Assembly (NCBI GenBank): GCA_031292755.1
Contig: JARLGM010000066.1
Coordinates: forward strand, 1 to 33,722
DNA from: Candidatus Sulfopaludibacter sp.
GTDB lineage: Bacteria > Acidobacteriota > Terriglobia > Bryobacterales > Bryobacteraceae
Length of the DNA stretch: 33,722 nt
Direction: 5' to 3'
The notes beneath the pieces were generated by a model. It was not told the origin of the DNA, searched no databases, and saw only the letters and a program-made list of their open reading frames with translations. A program made the translations under genes and the position numbers. Every line of letters starts with the position of its first letter. The stretch's first letter is position 1. Positions 23,476 to 32,079 of this stretch are shown here, piece after piece.

Positions 23476-24134
23476 CGGGCATCGGGACATGGCAATGGCG
23501 GATGGCCGCGGCTTTGGCGGTAGCGGTGTTCCTGCGCGCCGATATCATCGACCGCATTGCCGTTTCGGTCGGCAGTCGCGTGATTACCACCAGCGACCTG
23601 GACCGCGAGATCCGCGTCACGGCATTTCTCAACGGAGTCAAACCCGATTTCACCACCGCCGGGAAACGCGCCACGGTCGAACGCATGGTGGAACAAAAGC
23701 TGATTCACAACGAACTGGAGAACGCCCGCTATCCCGTCCCCGCGGCCGCCGAAGTGGAACCCGAACTGGCGCAATTCAAAGCCAGGTACTTCACAGACGA
23801 TGCTGCATACCAACAGGGGCTGGCTGCTGCCGGGATTACTGAACAGGACGTGAAGGACGAACTGCTGTGGCAGCGCACTTTGCTCCTGTTTATCGATATT
23901 CGCTTCCGGCCTGGCGTTCAGGTGAGCGATCAGGAAATCCAGGACTATTTTGACAAAACCGTGGCACCCGCGGCGCGGCTGGCCCGTCCAAATGAAACGC
24001 CCAAACTGGAAGACTACCGCGGCCAGATCGAACAGACTCTGATCGGGCAAAAGGTGGACCATGATATGGATGCCTGGCTGCAGGCTGCGCGCAGACGAAC
24101 GCAGATCGTCTATCACCAGGAGTCGATTCAGTGA
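23472..24134 (+). CDS. SurA N-domain-like periplasmic chaperone
   Basis: The protein has about 220 residues and a probable N-terminal signal/anchor (WRMAAALAVAVFLRA). It then shows the SurA_N-type start DIIDRIAVSVGSRVITTSDLDREIRV, followed by helical chaperone segments including VERMVEQKLIHNELE and VKDELLWQRTLLLFIDIRF. No parvulin PPIase domain is present, so it is chaperone-only. The TTG at 23472 overlaps the preceding stop by 4 bases (TTGA) and is my preferred start because of the tight coupling; ATG 23502 is an alternative. Its end overlaps the TamB-like start by 4 bases (GTGA). Position between an Omp85 protein and a TamB-like protein implies delivery of unfolded outer-membrane proteins to the assembly site. 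Confidence 0.87.
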   Translation: MTGIGTWQWRMAAALAVAVFLRADIIDRIAVSVGSRVITTSDLDREIRVTAFLNGVKPDFTTAGKRATVERMVEQKLIHNELENARYPVPAAAEVEPELAQFKARYFTDDAAYQQGLAAAGITEQDVKDELLWQRTLLLFIDIRFRPGVQVSDQEIQDYFDKTVAPAARLARPNETPKLEDYRGQIEQTLIGQKVDHDMDAWLQAARRRTQIVYHQESIQ

Positions 24135-27100
24135 GCCGCAAACGCAAAGTATGGATTCTGTGCAGCTCTCTGGCGGGAGTCGGCCTTTTCCTGGCAGGCG
24201 CCCTGGTGATGACGCTCCAGAGTGCCTGGCTGTACAACAAAGTGCGGGAACGCATCGTCACCGAAGTGGAAAAGGCCACCGGCGGCCGCGTCGAACTCGC
24301 CTCCTTCCGTTTCGATTGGCGGCGGATGCGCGCGGAAGCCGGCGGGTTGACGGTACATGGCAAGGAACCCGCGGATAGGCCGCCGCTGCTTCACGCTTCC
24401 TCCGTGGTCATCGGACTCAAAATGGTGTCGCTCCTCCGGCGCGATGTGAATATTCAATCCGTGGACATCGCCGAACCGCGCGTCTTTCTCATCGTCAATC
24501 CCGATGGCAGCACTAATCTCCCCGAGCCGAAGACCCCCAGGAACTTCGGCTCGCGCCCGCTCGATCCGCTATTCCAACTGGCTGCCGGCCGGTTCCAACT
24601 GCGGCACGGAATTTTCGAAGTGGAATCGCGCAGCCGCACGCCGTTCGATGCGCGCGGCCAGAATCTGGAACTGGCGCTCTTTTTCGATGGCTCCGGCCCG
24701 CGGTATCGCGGCACCCTATCCATGCGGCCGCTGGAGGTGCGGGCGCCCGGCGTCGCGGCCACCCCGCTGGATGTCACCATGGCGCTGGCGGTGGAGCGGA
24801 ATCGCATTGGCATCACCAGCGCCAACATCGCCACCGGACACTCCAGGCTGCAACTCTCCGGCGAACTGGCCGACCTGCAATCGCCCCGCGGCGCCGTCCA
24901 CTACCAGGTGCACGCCTCCGTCGCCGATGCGTCACGTATTTTCGGAATCAAGCTGCTGGATCGCGGCGAAGTGCAATCCCAAGGCACCGTGACATGGCCG
25001 GGCGGCGCCGCCTACACCGTCACCGGCGACCTGCACGCCTCCGGCGTGGACTACCGCGGCGCATACGTACAGTTGCGTAACTCCCGCGCCGAGGGAGCCA
25101 TCTCTGTGAACCCGCAGCAGCTCGAACTGACCGGCCTGCGCTTTTCCACCAGCGTGGCCGGATCAGGCACATGCAAGGGCTCTGTGTGGCCCTGCGCGAC
25201 TCCACTCGCGGGCCATATCGCCGCGGCCGAAGTGCGGGGGAAGAATCTGGAACTGCGCGGCCTCGCCGTCGCCCTGTTGGGCGGCCAGTTCCAGGGACAG
25301 GCGCGCTTGCTGGATCTGGACCGCTTCACGGTGGATGGGGAAATCAGCGGCGTGGATGCGCGGCGGGCCGTGGCGGTTTACAGCCCCGCGCCGCTCCCCT
25401 GGAACGGCCTGGTGTCCGGCCAGACCAGCGTGGAGGGCCGGTTGCAGCGCTCCGGCGAACTGCGCGCCCAGGTGGACCTGAGTCTCACGCCGTCGCCGGA
25501 AGGAGCGCCCGTCCACGGCCAGTTGACCGCCACCTACGATACGCGCGGTAACCGCATCGACGTGGACCACTCCACCCTGGCTTTGCCCTCATCCCGCGCG
25601 GAAATGTCCGGGGTGGTCGGCTCGCGCCTGCTGGTCCATCTGGAAACGCACGACCTGAACGATTTTCTTCCAGTCCTCGGACAAAGCGCAGCGTCGATTC
25701 CGGTGAAGTTGCAGAACGGCTCGGCCGTTTTCGATGGCGCCGTCACCGGCACCCTGGACCGCCCGCAGTTGAGCGGTCACCTTCAGGCCGCCAACGCCGT
25801 CTATTCGGGCCAAACCCTCGACGCATTTCAGTCGGACGTGGACGCAACCCAGGACAATCTTCGCCTGCGCAACGCATCGCTGGCGCGCGGTTCGTTGCGC
25901 GGGCAGTTTCAACTGGCCGTAGCGCTGCAACAGTGGAAGCCCCAGGACAGCAGCCTCATCGATGGCAGCGGCTCCGTCCGCGGCGCGGCTATAAAGGATC
26001 TGGCGGCTTTGGTGACTGCCAAACAACTTCCTGTTTCGGGCACGCTGAACGCCACCGCCCAGATGAACGGCACGATTGGCGATCCTCTGGTTACCGCCGA
26101 CCTGGAAGTGACCAAGGGCGAAACCCAGGGTGAGCCCTTCGACCGTTTCACCGGCCGCCTCCGCTACACCGCGCGGCAAATCGAACTCACCGGCGGGCAA
26201 GCCACCGCCGGCTCTAAAACGGCGCAGTTGGCCGCCACGTTCGACCACGCCCCGCAAGTGCTGGACGCCGGGCGGCTGCATTTTCAGATCGGCACCAGCG
26301 CTGCGCCGTTGGATCAGATCAAGACCCTGGCCGCCCAATATCCGGGAGTGAAGGGAGCCATTCAGTTGACGGCGTCCGGTTCTGTGGATCTCGCGCCGGC
26401 TCGCAACGGGGAAATCGAATTCCGGGTGGTCGATCTGCAAGGCGAATTCTCCGGCCGCGGCTTGCAGCTTAGCGGCCAGGCGCTGGGCGATGTGCATCTC
26501 ACCGTGAACTCGCAGGGGCAGGTACTGCACGCGCACCTTGAATCCGCAATGGCTAATTCCACCATCCGCGGCGACGGCGCATGGAATCTGGAAGGGGACG
26601 ACCCCGGCACGGCCACCGTTACCTTTTCCCGAGTCGATTTCGCCGCCTTGCGGGATTGGCTGCTGCCGTTGCACTCCGCGGAGTCCCTGCCTTTCACGGG
26701 CTTCGCCGAAGGCCAGTTGACCGTCAGCGCTCCCCTGCTGAAACCGCAGGCAGGCCGGGCCGAACTGCGCATCCCCAACCTGGAAATCACCACGGCGCCG
26801 CTCACCAGCCCGAAACCGGCCACGGCGCCGCCCAATCTGACCCTCCGCAATTCCGGCCCCATCGTAGCCAGCCTGGTAAATTCGGTGATCACCGTGACCA
26901 GCGCCCATCTGGTAGGCCGCGATACCGATCTCACCGTCACCGGCAAGGCTTCGCTTCAGGACAAGAGCCCGCTCGACCTGCGGGTCAACGGTAAGATCGA
27001 CCTTGCCATTATGCGTGAGGTCAATCGGGATTTCGTGTCCTCGGGCACGGTCTCCGCCGATGCCACCATTCGCGGCACGTTCGCTGCGCCCCAGGTCAGC

Positions 27101-28261
27101 GGACGCATGGCGTTTCAGAACGCCACCTTCCAGGTGAGCGACCTGCCGAACGGAATCTCCAATGCCAACGGCGCGATCCTCTTCACCGGAGACCGCGCTA
27201 CCATTCAGAGCTTCAGCGGCGAGACCGGCGGCGGAAGAATCGCCCTGTCCGGTTTTGCGGCTTATAGCGGCGGCCCGTTGGCGTATCGCCTGCATGCACG
27301 CCTCGACGAGGTCCGCATCCGTTACCCCGAAGGAGTGAGTACCGTCGCCAATGCCAGTCTCAACTTCACCGGAACCACCGACCGCAGTATGCTGGCCGGC
27401 ACCATCACCGTGCTGCGCACCGGCTTCAATCCGCAATCCGACTTCAGCTCGATGATCGCCTCATCCGCCGAACCGGTCCGCACGCTCTCGGCGCAGACCG
27501 GAATTCTGGGCGGCATGAATTTCGACATTCAGATTCAAACCGCGCCCGATATCCAGGTGCAGAGCACGCTTACGCAGGACATCGACCTGGAGGCCAATCT
27601 GCGCCTGCGTGGGACGTTCAGCAATCCGGCGGTGCTGGGCCGTATCAACGTCACGCAAGGCCGGCTAGTCTTCTTCGGCACAAAATACAACATCAGCCAG
27701 GGCTCCATCGCGTTCTACAACCCCGTCCGCGTCGAGCCGGTGCTGGACATCGACCTGGAAACCAAGGCACGCGGCGTCGATGTCACCCTCACCGTCTCCG
27801 GACCGCTGGCGAAACTGACCCTCACACCGCGCAGCGATCCGCCCCTGCAATTCAACGAAATCGTGGCGCTGCTGGCCACCGGGCGCGCCCCCTCCAACGA
27901 TCCAGCCATGCTGGCGCAGCAGGCCACCTCGCCGCAATCCTGGCAACAAATGGGCGCCTCGGCGCTGCTGGGGCAGGCCATCGCCAGTCCCGTGACCGGG
28001 CGCCTGCAGCGCTTTTTCGGCGTGAGCAACCTGCGCATCGATCCCACGCTGCCCGGTATCGAATACAACCAGCAGGCGCGGCTCACCCTGGAACAGCAGG
28101 TGACGCAGGATATAACCTTTACCTACATCACCGACGTGACCACCAGCAACCCGCAGATTGTACAGGTGGAGTGGGCCTTTGCCAAGCAGTGGAGCGTGGT
28201 CGCCCTGCGCGAGGAAAACGGTATGTTCGGCATCGACTTCTACTTCAAGAAGCGGTTTTGA
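24131..28261 (+). CDS. TamB/AsmA-like translocation and assembly protein
   Basis: This very large protein (1376 residues) has one N-terminal membrane anchor (VWILCSSLAGVGLFLAGALVM, about 7-28) and a long, repetitive beta-rich body. The C-terminal region, about 1000-1376, matches the TamB (DUF490) domain and ends GIDFYFKKRF. The early segment ERIVTEVEKATGGRVELASF is typical of AsmA/TamB-like proteins, which form a hydrophobic groove bridging the inner and outer membranes and move lipids or help barrel proteins assemble. The GTG start overlaps the SurA-like stop by 4 bases (GTGA), and the opening MSRKRKVW fits a signal anchor. It completes an Omp85/chaperone/TamB unit in which all genes are probably on one transcript. 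The stop lies 25 bases before a convergent gene. No frameshift was seen. Confidence 0.92.
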   Translation: MSRKRKVWILCSSLAGVGLFLAGALVMTLQSAWLYNKVRERIVTEVEKATGGRVELASFRFDWRRMRAEAGGLTVHGKEPADRPPLLHASSVVIGLKMVSLLRRDVNIQSVDIAEPRVFLIVNPDGSTNLPEPKTPRNFGSRPLDPLFQLAAGRFQLRHGIFEVESRSRTPFDARGQNLELALFFDGSGPRYRGTLSMRPLEVRAPGVAATPLDVTMALAVERNRIGITSANIATGHSRLQLSGELADLQSPRGAVHYQVHASVADASRIFGIKLLDRGEVQSQGTVTWPGGAAYTVTGDLHASGVDYRGAYVQLRNSRAEGAISVNPQQLELTGLRFSTSVAGSGTCKGSVWPCATPLAGHIAAAEVRGKNLELRGLAVALLGGQFQGQARLLDLDRFTVDGEISGVDARRAVAVYSPAPLPWNGLVSGQTSVEGRLQRSGELRAQVDLSLTPSPEGAPVHGQLTATYDTRGNRIDVDHSTLALPSSRAEMSGVVGSRLLVHLETHDLNDFLPVLGQSAASIPVKLQNGSAVFDGAVTGTLDRPQLSGHLQAANAVYSGQTLDAFQSDVDATQDNLRLRNASLARGSLRGQFQLAVALQQWKPQDSSLIDGSGSVRGAAIKDLAALVTAKQLPVSGTLNATAQMNGTIGDPLVTADLEVTKGETQGEPFDRFTGRLRYTARQIELTGGQATAGSKTAQLAATFDHAPQVLDAGRLHFQIGTSAAPLDQIKTLAAQYPGVKGAIQLTASGSVDLAPARNGEIEFRVVDLQGEFSGRGLQLSGQALGDVHLTVNSQGQVLHAHLESAMANSTIRGDGAWNLEGDDPGTATVTFSRVDFAALRDWLLPLHSAESLPFTGFAEGQLTVSAPLLKPQAGRAELRIPNLEITTAPLTSPKPATAPPNLTLRNSGPIVASLVNSVITVTSAHLVGRDTDLTVTGKASLQDKSPLDLRVNGKIDLAIMREVNRDFVSSGTVSADATIRGTFAAPQVSGRMAFQNATFQVSDLPNGISNANGAILFTGDRATIQSFSGETGGGRIALSGFAAYSGGPLAYRLHARLDEVRIRYPEGVSTVANASLNFTGTTDRSMLAGTITVLRTGFNPQSDFSSMIASSAEPVRTLSAQTGILGGMNFDIQIQTAPDIQVQSTLTQDIDLEANLRLRGTFSNPAVLGRINVTQGRLVFFGTKYNISQGSIAFYNPVRVEPVLDIDLETKARGVDVTLTVSGPLAKLTLTPRSDPPLQFNEIVALLATGRAPSNDPAMLAQQATSPQSWQQMGASALLGQAIASPVTGRLQRFFGVSNLRIDPTLPGIEYNQQARLTLEQQVTQDITFTYITDVTTSNPQIVQVEWAFAKQWSVVALREENGMFGIDFYFKKRF

Positions 28262-28286
28262 CGGGGGCCGCGCAGGCGCAATAGGA

Positions 28287-29717
28287 CTACGCTACGGGAA
28301 CGCTGAGCGAGCCTACCGCTCCGGATTGCTTGTCCCGCACCACGATGCGCACCTTTCGCACTCCAGCCGGCAGCGGCCGGTCCAGCGTCAGCACGACGCC
28401 GTCGCGCAGAATCCGTGCATGCTCCGCGGCGTTGAGGTGCAGCTCCGTCGGTATTTCCTGGGATGCCTCGGGCTGCCACTCGGTGGTATAGTACGCGAAC
28501 ATCAGACCGAACCCACCCGAATAAGGCTCCCCGGAGCCGAGCTGCAGGTCCGCGGCGTTCACGCGAATTCGAAAGTGGATCCATCCCTTCACCTTCTCGC
28601 TGGGCGCAGCGGCAGCCCGAATTCCGACCCCTGGATCGTCCGCTCCGCCCAGGCTGGCCAGTGCCAGGCGCTCAGCCGGATCTTTCTCCCGGGGATCGCC
28701 GAAGTACCCTTCGATGGCGCGAATGCGCGTGCCTTTGGCCCCCGTGGTGACGCGCAACTTGTGAAACTTGCCATTCCATCTGTCGAGGTCCGGAGAATAT
28801 CCCACTTGATACGTGGCAGGCCCTTCGCCGATGGCCTGGCGGATCGCTTTTTCAGTGGAATCGCTGGGCAGCCATTGACCCCCGGTCAGGCCGGCCAGTT
28901 GCTGCAGGGTGTCCGTGCTGTTCAATCCGGTAGTGGAGCGTTCCGCCTGGTCCACCGCGTATATCGCGATGCCGGAGCGCGCCAGGTCCGTGGCCAAGTG
29001 CATGACCGCGGGTTCGGAGTCGTGCAGGTTGCCGTCGGCTCCGCGGGCCAGAATGGGGACTCCGTGCGAGATCCACACCAGGCTCTTGCGGCCGGGTTGA
29101 GCCGAAAAATCCGAACCCACTTCGCGCAGCACCGCCAGTGTCTTCTGCACCCTCGCGTCGGCATCCGCCTGAAACTCCCAGGGCCGCAGCCGGTTGACGT
29201 CGTGCATAGCCTTATCGAGCAGCCCCTGAGCCTGCCCGATCCATGCGTTATCGTCCGGCAATACCGGGCTGTCCGCGGCCGGCATGGCGTGAATTGGGAA
29301 GACCACGCCTTCTTTGGTGAGCAGGTACAGGTACAGTTGCTCTCCCGATTCCAGCTTTCCCAGCGTGCGGGCGATTTCGTTCCACCCCATGCCGCGCTCG
29401 GCCAGGTTGGCATTCAGCAGGTCCAGAAGCACCAGCGTGGAGTGCAATTTTGCTCCGGTGGGCCGGTTGGAATATTCGCGCGCTCCCAGGGGCGCGATTT
29501 CGGGTTGTGCCGTCTCCAGCGGGCGGCAGAAGACAGCGTGCATCAATTTGCCGTCGTCATAAATGCGCAGGTCGCCCGCCTGCAAATCGCGGAGCGGCTC
29601 GCCTTTGGCGTCATACGCCACCAAGTTGAACGCAAGCAGGGGCCGCTGCGCTTCTCCCTGAGGCTGTTCCGAAGCGGCCGCGAATGCCGCGGCCAGCAGC
29701 AGCAGACAGGATCGCAT
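28287..29717 (-). CDS. VWFA-related Acidobacterial secreted protein
   Basis: This 476-residue protein has a signal peptide (MRSCLLLLAAAFAAA, cleavage near residue 16). It then shows the family opening LLAFNLVAYDAKGEPLRDLQAGDLRIYDDGK, which marks the VWFA-related domain expanded in Acidobacteriota. A von Willebrand A-like core follows, with LVLLDLLN as the metal-site strand and KSLVWISHGVPI as a later core strand. A C-terminal beta domain (KVRIVVRDKQ) ends it. Functions of this large paralogous family are unknown; they are secreted or periplasmic and often sit next to peptidase or transport genes. The start is supported by GAGGAG just upstream and a TATAAT hexamer at 29745-29750. Confidence 0.88.
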   Translation of the reverse strand: MRSCLLLLAAAFAAASEQPQGEAQRPLLAFNLVAYDAKGEPLRDLQAGDLRIYDDGKLMHAVFCRPLETAQPEIAPLGAREYSNRPTGAKLHSTLVLLDLLNANLAERGMGWNEIARTLGKLESGEQLYLYLLTKEGVVFPIHAMPAADSPVLPDDNAWIGQAQGLLDKAMHDVNRLRPWEFQADADARVQKTLAVLREVGSDFSAQPGRKSLVWISHGVPILARGADGNLHDSEPAVMHLATDLARSGIAIYAVDQAERSTTGLNSTDTLQQLAGLTGGQWLPSDSTEKAIRQAIGEGPATYQVGYSPDLDRWNGKFHKLRVTTGAKGTRIRAIEGYFGDPREKDPAERLALASLGGADDPGVGIRAAAAPSEKVKGWIHFRIRVNAADLQLGSGEPYSGGFGLMFAYYTTEWQPEASQEIPTELHLNAAEHARILRDGVVLTLDRPLPAGVRKVRIVVRDKQSGAVGSLSVPVA

Positions 29718-29744
29718 GGAAAACTCCTCTTCCTGACTGCGCCG

Positions 29745-29771
29745 ATTATATCTAAAGCGAAGGTCCTACAA
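29745..29771 (-). promoter_or_regulatory. Possible promoter of the VWFA-related gene
   Basis: On the minus strand a perfect TATAAT lies at 29745-29750, 28 bases upstream of the start codon, with TTGTAG (29766-29771) 15 bases before it. The -10 is excellent; the -35 is weak and the spacer short. A ribosome binding site (GAGGAG) lies between it and the ATG at 29717. Confidence 0.45.
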
Positions 29772-29772
29772 T
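29767..29772 (+). promoter_or_regulatory. Possible -10 element of the deacetylase gene, leaderless start
   Basis: TACAAT lies seven bases before the GTG start of the deacetylase gene. Transcription would begin at or next to the start codon, giving a leaderless mRNA; no ribosome binding site is visible before the GTG. It overlaps the -35 region of the divergent gene, so the two promoters may interfere. Confidence 0.35.
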
Positions 29773-29779
29773 AAGTTTC

Positions 29780-30490
29780 GTGGACCAAACGATTCCCATC
29801 GCGGCGGCAGCCGTGGCCGCGTCGGCCGGATGCATGACATGGGCGGTGCGGGGCCGCTCGTCGGCCGTGTTCGGTTCCTCGGTGTGGCGCGGACCGCGCG
29901 ACCGCCGGGCCATCGCGCTCACCTTTGACGATGGACCGGGCGAAAGCACGCCGCAAATACTCGATATCCTGGCCCGCCACAACGTGCCCGCCACCTTCTT
30001 CCAGGTGGGTACAAACGTGGAGCGCCTGCCCGAGGTGGCGCGCGCGGTGGCGCAGGGCGGCCACGAGATCGGCAACCACAGCCACACTCATCCGATGTTT
30101 TGCTTCCGTTCTTCGCGCTTCATGGAAGAGGAACTGAGGCGTGCCCAGGAGACCATTGAAAGGCACGCGGGAGTACGCCCCGCATGGTTCCGGGCGCCCT
30201 ACGGGGTACGCTGGTTCGGCCTGGCAAAGGCGCAGAACGTACTGCACCTGACTGGCGTCATGTGGACGACGATCGGCTATGATTGGAGTCTGGGAGCGGG
30301 TGAAATTGTGGAGCGGGTGGCCCGAGGCGTGTCAAACGGCGCTATCCTGTGTCTTCACGACGGACGGGAACTGCGTGCCAGGCCGGATGCCGGTCAGACC
30401 GTGGAAGCCGTCCGGCGCGTAGTCCCCGTGCTGCTCGACAGGGGCTACAGGTTCGAAACGGTCAGCCGACTACTATGTCCGACGATTTAG
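29780..30490 (+). CDS. NodB-type polysaccharide deacetylase
   Basis: This 236-residue NodB-homology (carbohydrate esterase family 4) protein has all the catalytic motifs: TFDDGP (48-53) with base Asp50 and metal Asp51, NHSHTHP (99-105) with metal ligands His100 and His104, RAPYG (138-142), and LCLHDG near 190 with the catalytic His. These enzymes remove N-acetyl groups from chitin oligomers, peptidoglycan or other N-acetyl-glucosamine glycans. The N-terminus (AAAAVAASAGCMTW) is hydrophobic and could be an uncleaved anchor; its Cys18 is not in a good lipobox. The GTG start is the first in frame. Its end overlaps the following acyl carrier protein gene by 16 bases, so the two are translationally linked. 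The deacetylase/ACP/KAS order suggests work on an acylated amino-sugar. Confidence 0.92.
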   Translation: MDQTIPIAAAAVAASAGCMTWAVRGRSSAVFGSSVWRGPRDRRAIALTFDDGPGESTPQILDILARHNVPATFFQVGTNVERLPEVARAVAQGGHEIGNHSHTHPMFCFRSSRFMEEELRRAQETIERHAGVRPAWFRAPYGVRWFGLAKAQNVLHLTGVMWTTIGYDWSLGAGEIVERVARGVSNGAILCLHDGRELRARPDAGQTVEAVRRVVPVLLDRGYRFETVSRLLCPTI

Positions 30491-30741
30491 TGAAGAGAGT
30501 GCTCAAGGTGATCGCCACTTCCAAGCGGGTTCCGCCGGAAACCGTCACGATTGACAGCGAGTTTCAGCAGTTGGGAATCGATTCCATGGACGCGGTGGAG
30601 ATTCTCTTCGCGTTGGAGAACGAATTCGACATCACGATCCCGGATGAGGAAGTGCGCACCGTGCGAAACGTGCGCCAGATGTGCCAGGGGGTAGAGAAGC
30701 TGGTGGCCGCGAAGTCCGCGGAGACGAAGGCCGGCCAGTAG
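30475..30741 (+). CDS. Acyl carrier protein
   Basis: This 88-residue acyl carrier protein has the phosphopantetheine site LGIDSMDAVEI (attachment Ser37), preceded by a normal helix I and followed by EFDITIPDEEV. The DSM variant is normal (DSL or DSM). It ends in a Lys/Glu-rich tail. The start is ATG 30475, within the end of the deacetylase gene (16-base overlap); no other start gives a normal N-terminus. The 3-base gap to the beta-ketoacyl synthase gene implies joint translation. It would carry the growing acyl chain for that synthase. It is not the housekeeping AcpP arrangement (next to fabD, fabG or fabF in a fatty-acid operon), so it is probably a specialised carrier. Confidence 0.92.
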   Translation: MSDDLVKRVLKVIATSKRVPPETVTIDSEFQQLGIDSMDAVEILFALENEFDITIPDEEVRTVRNVRQMCQGVEKLVAAKSAETKAGQ

Positions 30742-30744
30742 CCG

Positions 30745-31953
30745 ATGCGGCGAGTCGCCATCACCGGCATCGGCACGATCAGCGCGCTGGGCCGGAATAC
30801 CGCGGAGTTCGCGGAAGCACTGCGGGCGGGCCGTTCCGGCATCGGCCCGATCGAATCGACGGATGTCTCTCAGGTCCGCTTTCAGAACGGCGCCGAGGTC
30901 AAGGACTACAGCCATCAGCCTTACTTTGACGACCGGCGCGCCGACTTCATGGATCGATTTGCGCAGTTCGCGGTCATCGCCGCGCGCGAAGCCGTGGAAG
31001 ACGCCGCCGTAGCGTGGACTCCGGAACTGCGCGAGACCGCCGCCATCATTACCGGTTCGTGCGTGGGCGGGCAGAGCACCGAAGACATCGGCTTCCAGGA
31101 GGTGTACAAGCTGCGGCACAATCGCGTGCACCCGCTGACGATTCCGAAGACGATGGCCAACGCGGGCGCCAGCCATATGTCCATGGAGTTCGGTATCACC
31201 GGGCCCAGCTTTACCATCTCGACGGCCTGCTCCTCGTCCGGCCACGCCATCGGCCAGGCTTATTGGATGGTGCGTTCGGGAGTCACCGACCTGGCAATTA
31301 CAGGCGGCAGCGAAGCGCCGTTCAGCTACGGGATTTTGAAGGCGTGGGAAGCCATGCGCGTGGTCTCGCCGGAGACCTGCCGTCCATTTTCCAGAGACCG
31401 GCGCGGCATGATTCTGGGAGAGGGCGCGGCCATGCTGGTGTTGGAACCTCTGGATGCGGCGCAGGCCCGCGGCGCGCGCATTCACGCGGAAATCGTAGGC
31501 TTCGGCATGTCCTCCGATGCCTGTCACATCACGCAGCCCTCGGTGGAGGGCGCGGTCCGCGCCATGCGTGCCGCCTTGCGCGACTCCGGTCTCGCCCCGG
31601 AAGCTTTCGGCTATATCAACGCCCACGGCACCGCCACTCCGGCGAACGATCCCACGGAAACGGCGGGGATCCGCTGCGTTTTCGGCGACCACGCCCGGCG
31701 GCTGGCCGTCAGTTCCACCAAGAGCATGCATGGGCACACTCTCGGCGCCGCCGCCGCGCTGGAATGCGCCGCCACGGCGCTGGCGCTGCGCGATGGCATT
31801 CTGCCTCCCACCGCCAACTTCAGCGAACCCGACCCGGAGTGCGACCTGGACGTGATTCCCAACGTCGCGCGGCTTGCACAGGTGGAATACGCAATGTCGA
31901 ACTCCTTCGCCTTCGGCGGCCTGAACGCGGTCCTGGTGCTGCGGAAGGCGTAG
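30745..31953 (+). CDS. Beta-ketoacyl-ACP synthase, FabF/NodE-like
   Basis: This is a 402-residue KAS II-type thiolase-fold enzyme. It has the catalytic triad Cys162 (in STACSSSGHAIG), His294 (in INAHGTATPAND) and His331 (in KSMHGHTLGA), plus Lys326. N-terminal VAITGIGTISALG and C-terminal SNSFAFGGLNAVLV are standard. It elongates acyl chains on ACP by decarboxylative condensation with malonyl-ACP. The context (own ACP directly upstream, NodB-like deacetylase before that) and the absence of other fatty-acid synthesis genes suggest a secondary role, such as a special chain for a glycolipid or lipid-linked oligosaccharide, resembling NodE. No chain-length selecting residues could be judged by eye. 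It starts 3 bases after the ACP stop. Confidence 0.93.
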   Translation: MRRVAITGIGTISALGRNTAEFAEALRAGRSGIGPIESTDVSQVRFQNGAEVKDYSHQPYFDDRRADFMDRFAQFAVIAAREAVEDAAVAWTPELRETAAIITGSCVGGQSTEDIGFQEVYKLRHNRVHPLTIPKTMANAGASHMSMEFGITGPSFTISTACSSSGHAIGQAYWMVRSGVTDLAITGGSEAPFSYGILKAWEAMRVVSPETCRPFSRDRRGMILGEGAAMLVLEPLDAAQARGARIHAEIVGFGMSSDACHITQPSVEGAVRAMRAALRDSGLAPEAFGYINAHGTATPANDPTETAGIRCVFGDHARRLAVSSTKSMHGHTLGAAAALECAATALALRDGILPPTANFSEPDPECDLDVIPNVARLAQVEYAMSNSFAFGGLNAVLVLRKA

Positions 31954-31958
31954 AAACT

Positions 31959-32069
31959 CATCGCGGAGGCGCTGAGACGCTGAGGAAGACGCGGAGAAAA
32001 CCAACGGGAAAATTCGGATCTGACGCTTTCTCCGCGTCCGTCCTCCGCGCCTCCGCGGCTCCGCGGTGA
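31959..32069. repeat. Large imperfect palindrome between convergent genes
   Basis: Left arm 31959-31999 and right arm 32027-32069 are imperfect reverse complements of about 42 bases. Both contain repeated CGCGGAG/CTCCGCG units, and the arms flank a 27-base loop. The same purine-rich CGCGGAGGCGC style of unit is widely dispersed in intergenic spaces of bacteria as a REP-like element. It lies between the stops of the convergent synthase and permease genes and would form a strong RNA hairpin in either direction. It could stop transcription or protect 3' ends, but lacks a clear T-run. The repeated units and arms are visible; its dispersal in this genome is inferred. Confidence 0.65.
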
Positions 32070-32079
32070 AGAACCCCCG

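Noticed and set aside
22306..23490. 394-residue minus-strand open frame
   Set aside because: It is antisense to the Omp85 barrel and has no recognisable motif.
25589..27436. 615-residue minus-strand open frame
   Set aside because: It is antisense to the TamB-like gene, whose membrane anchor and C-terminal domain are clear; the composition is typical of a shadow frame.
28158..29774. 538-residue plus-strand open frame
   Set aside because: It is antisense to the VWFA-related secreted protein, which has the signal peptide and family opening.
30487..32004. 505-residue minus-strand open frame
   Set aside because: It is antisense to the acyl carrier protein and ketosynthase genes, both with complete catalytic motifs.
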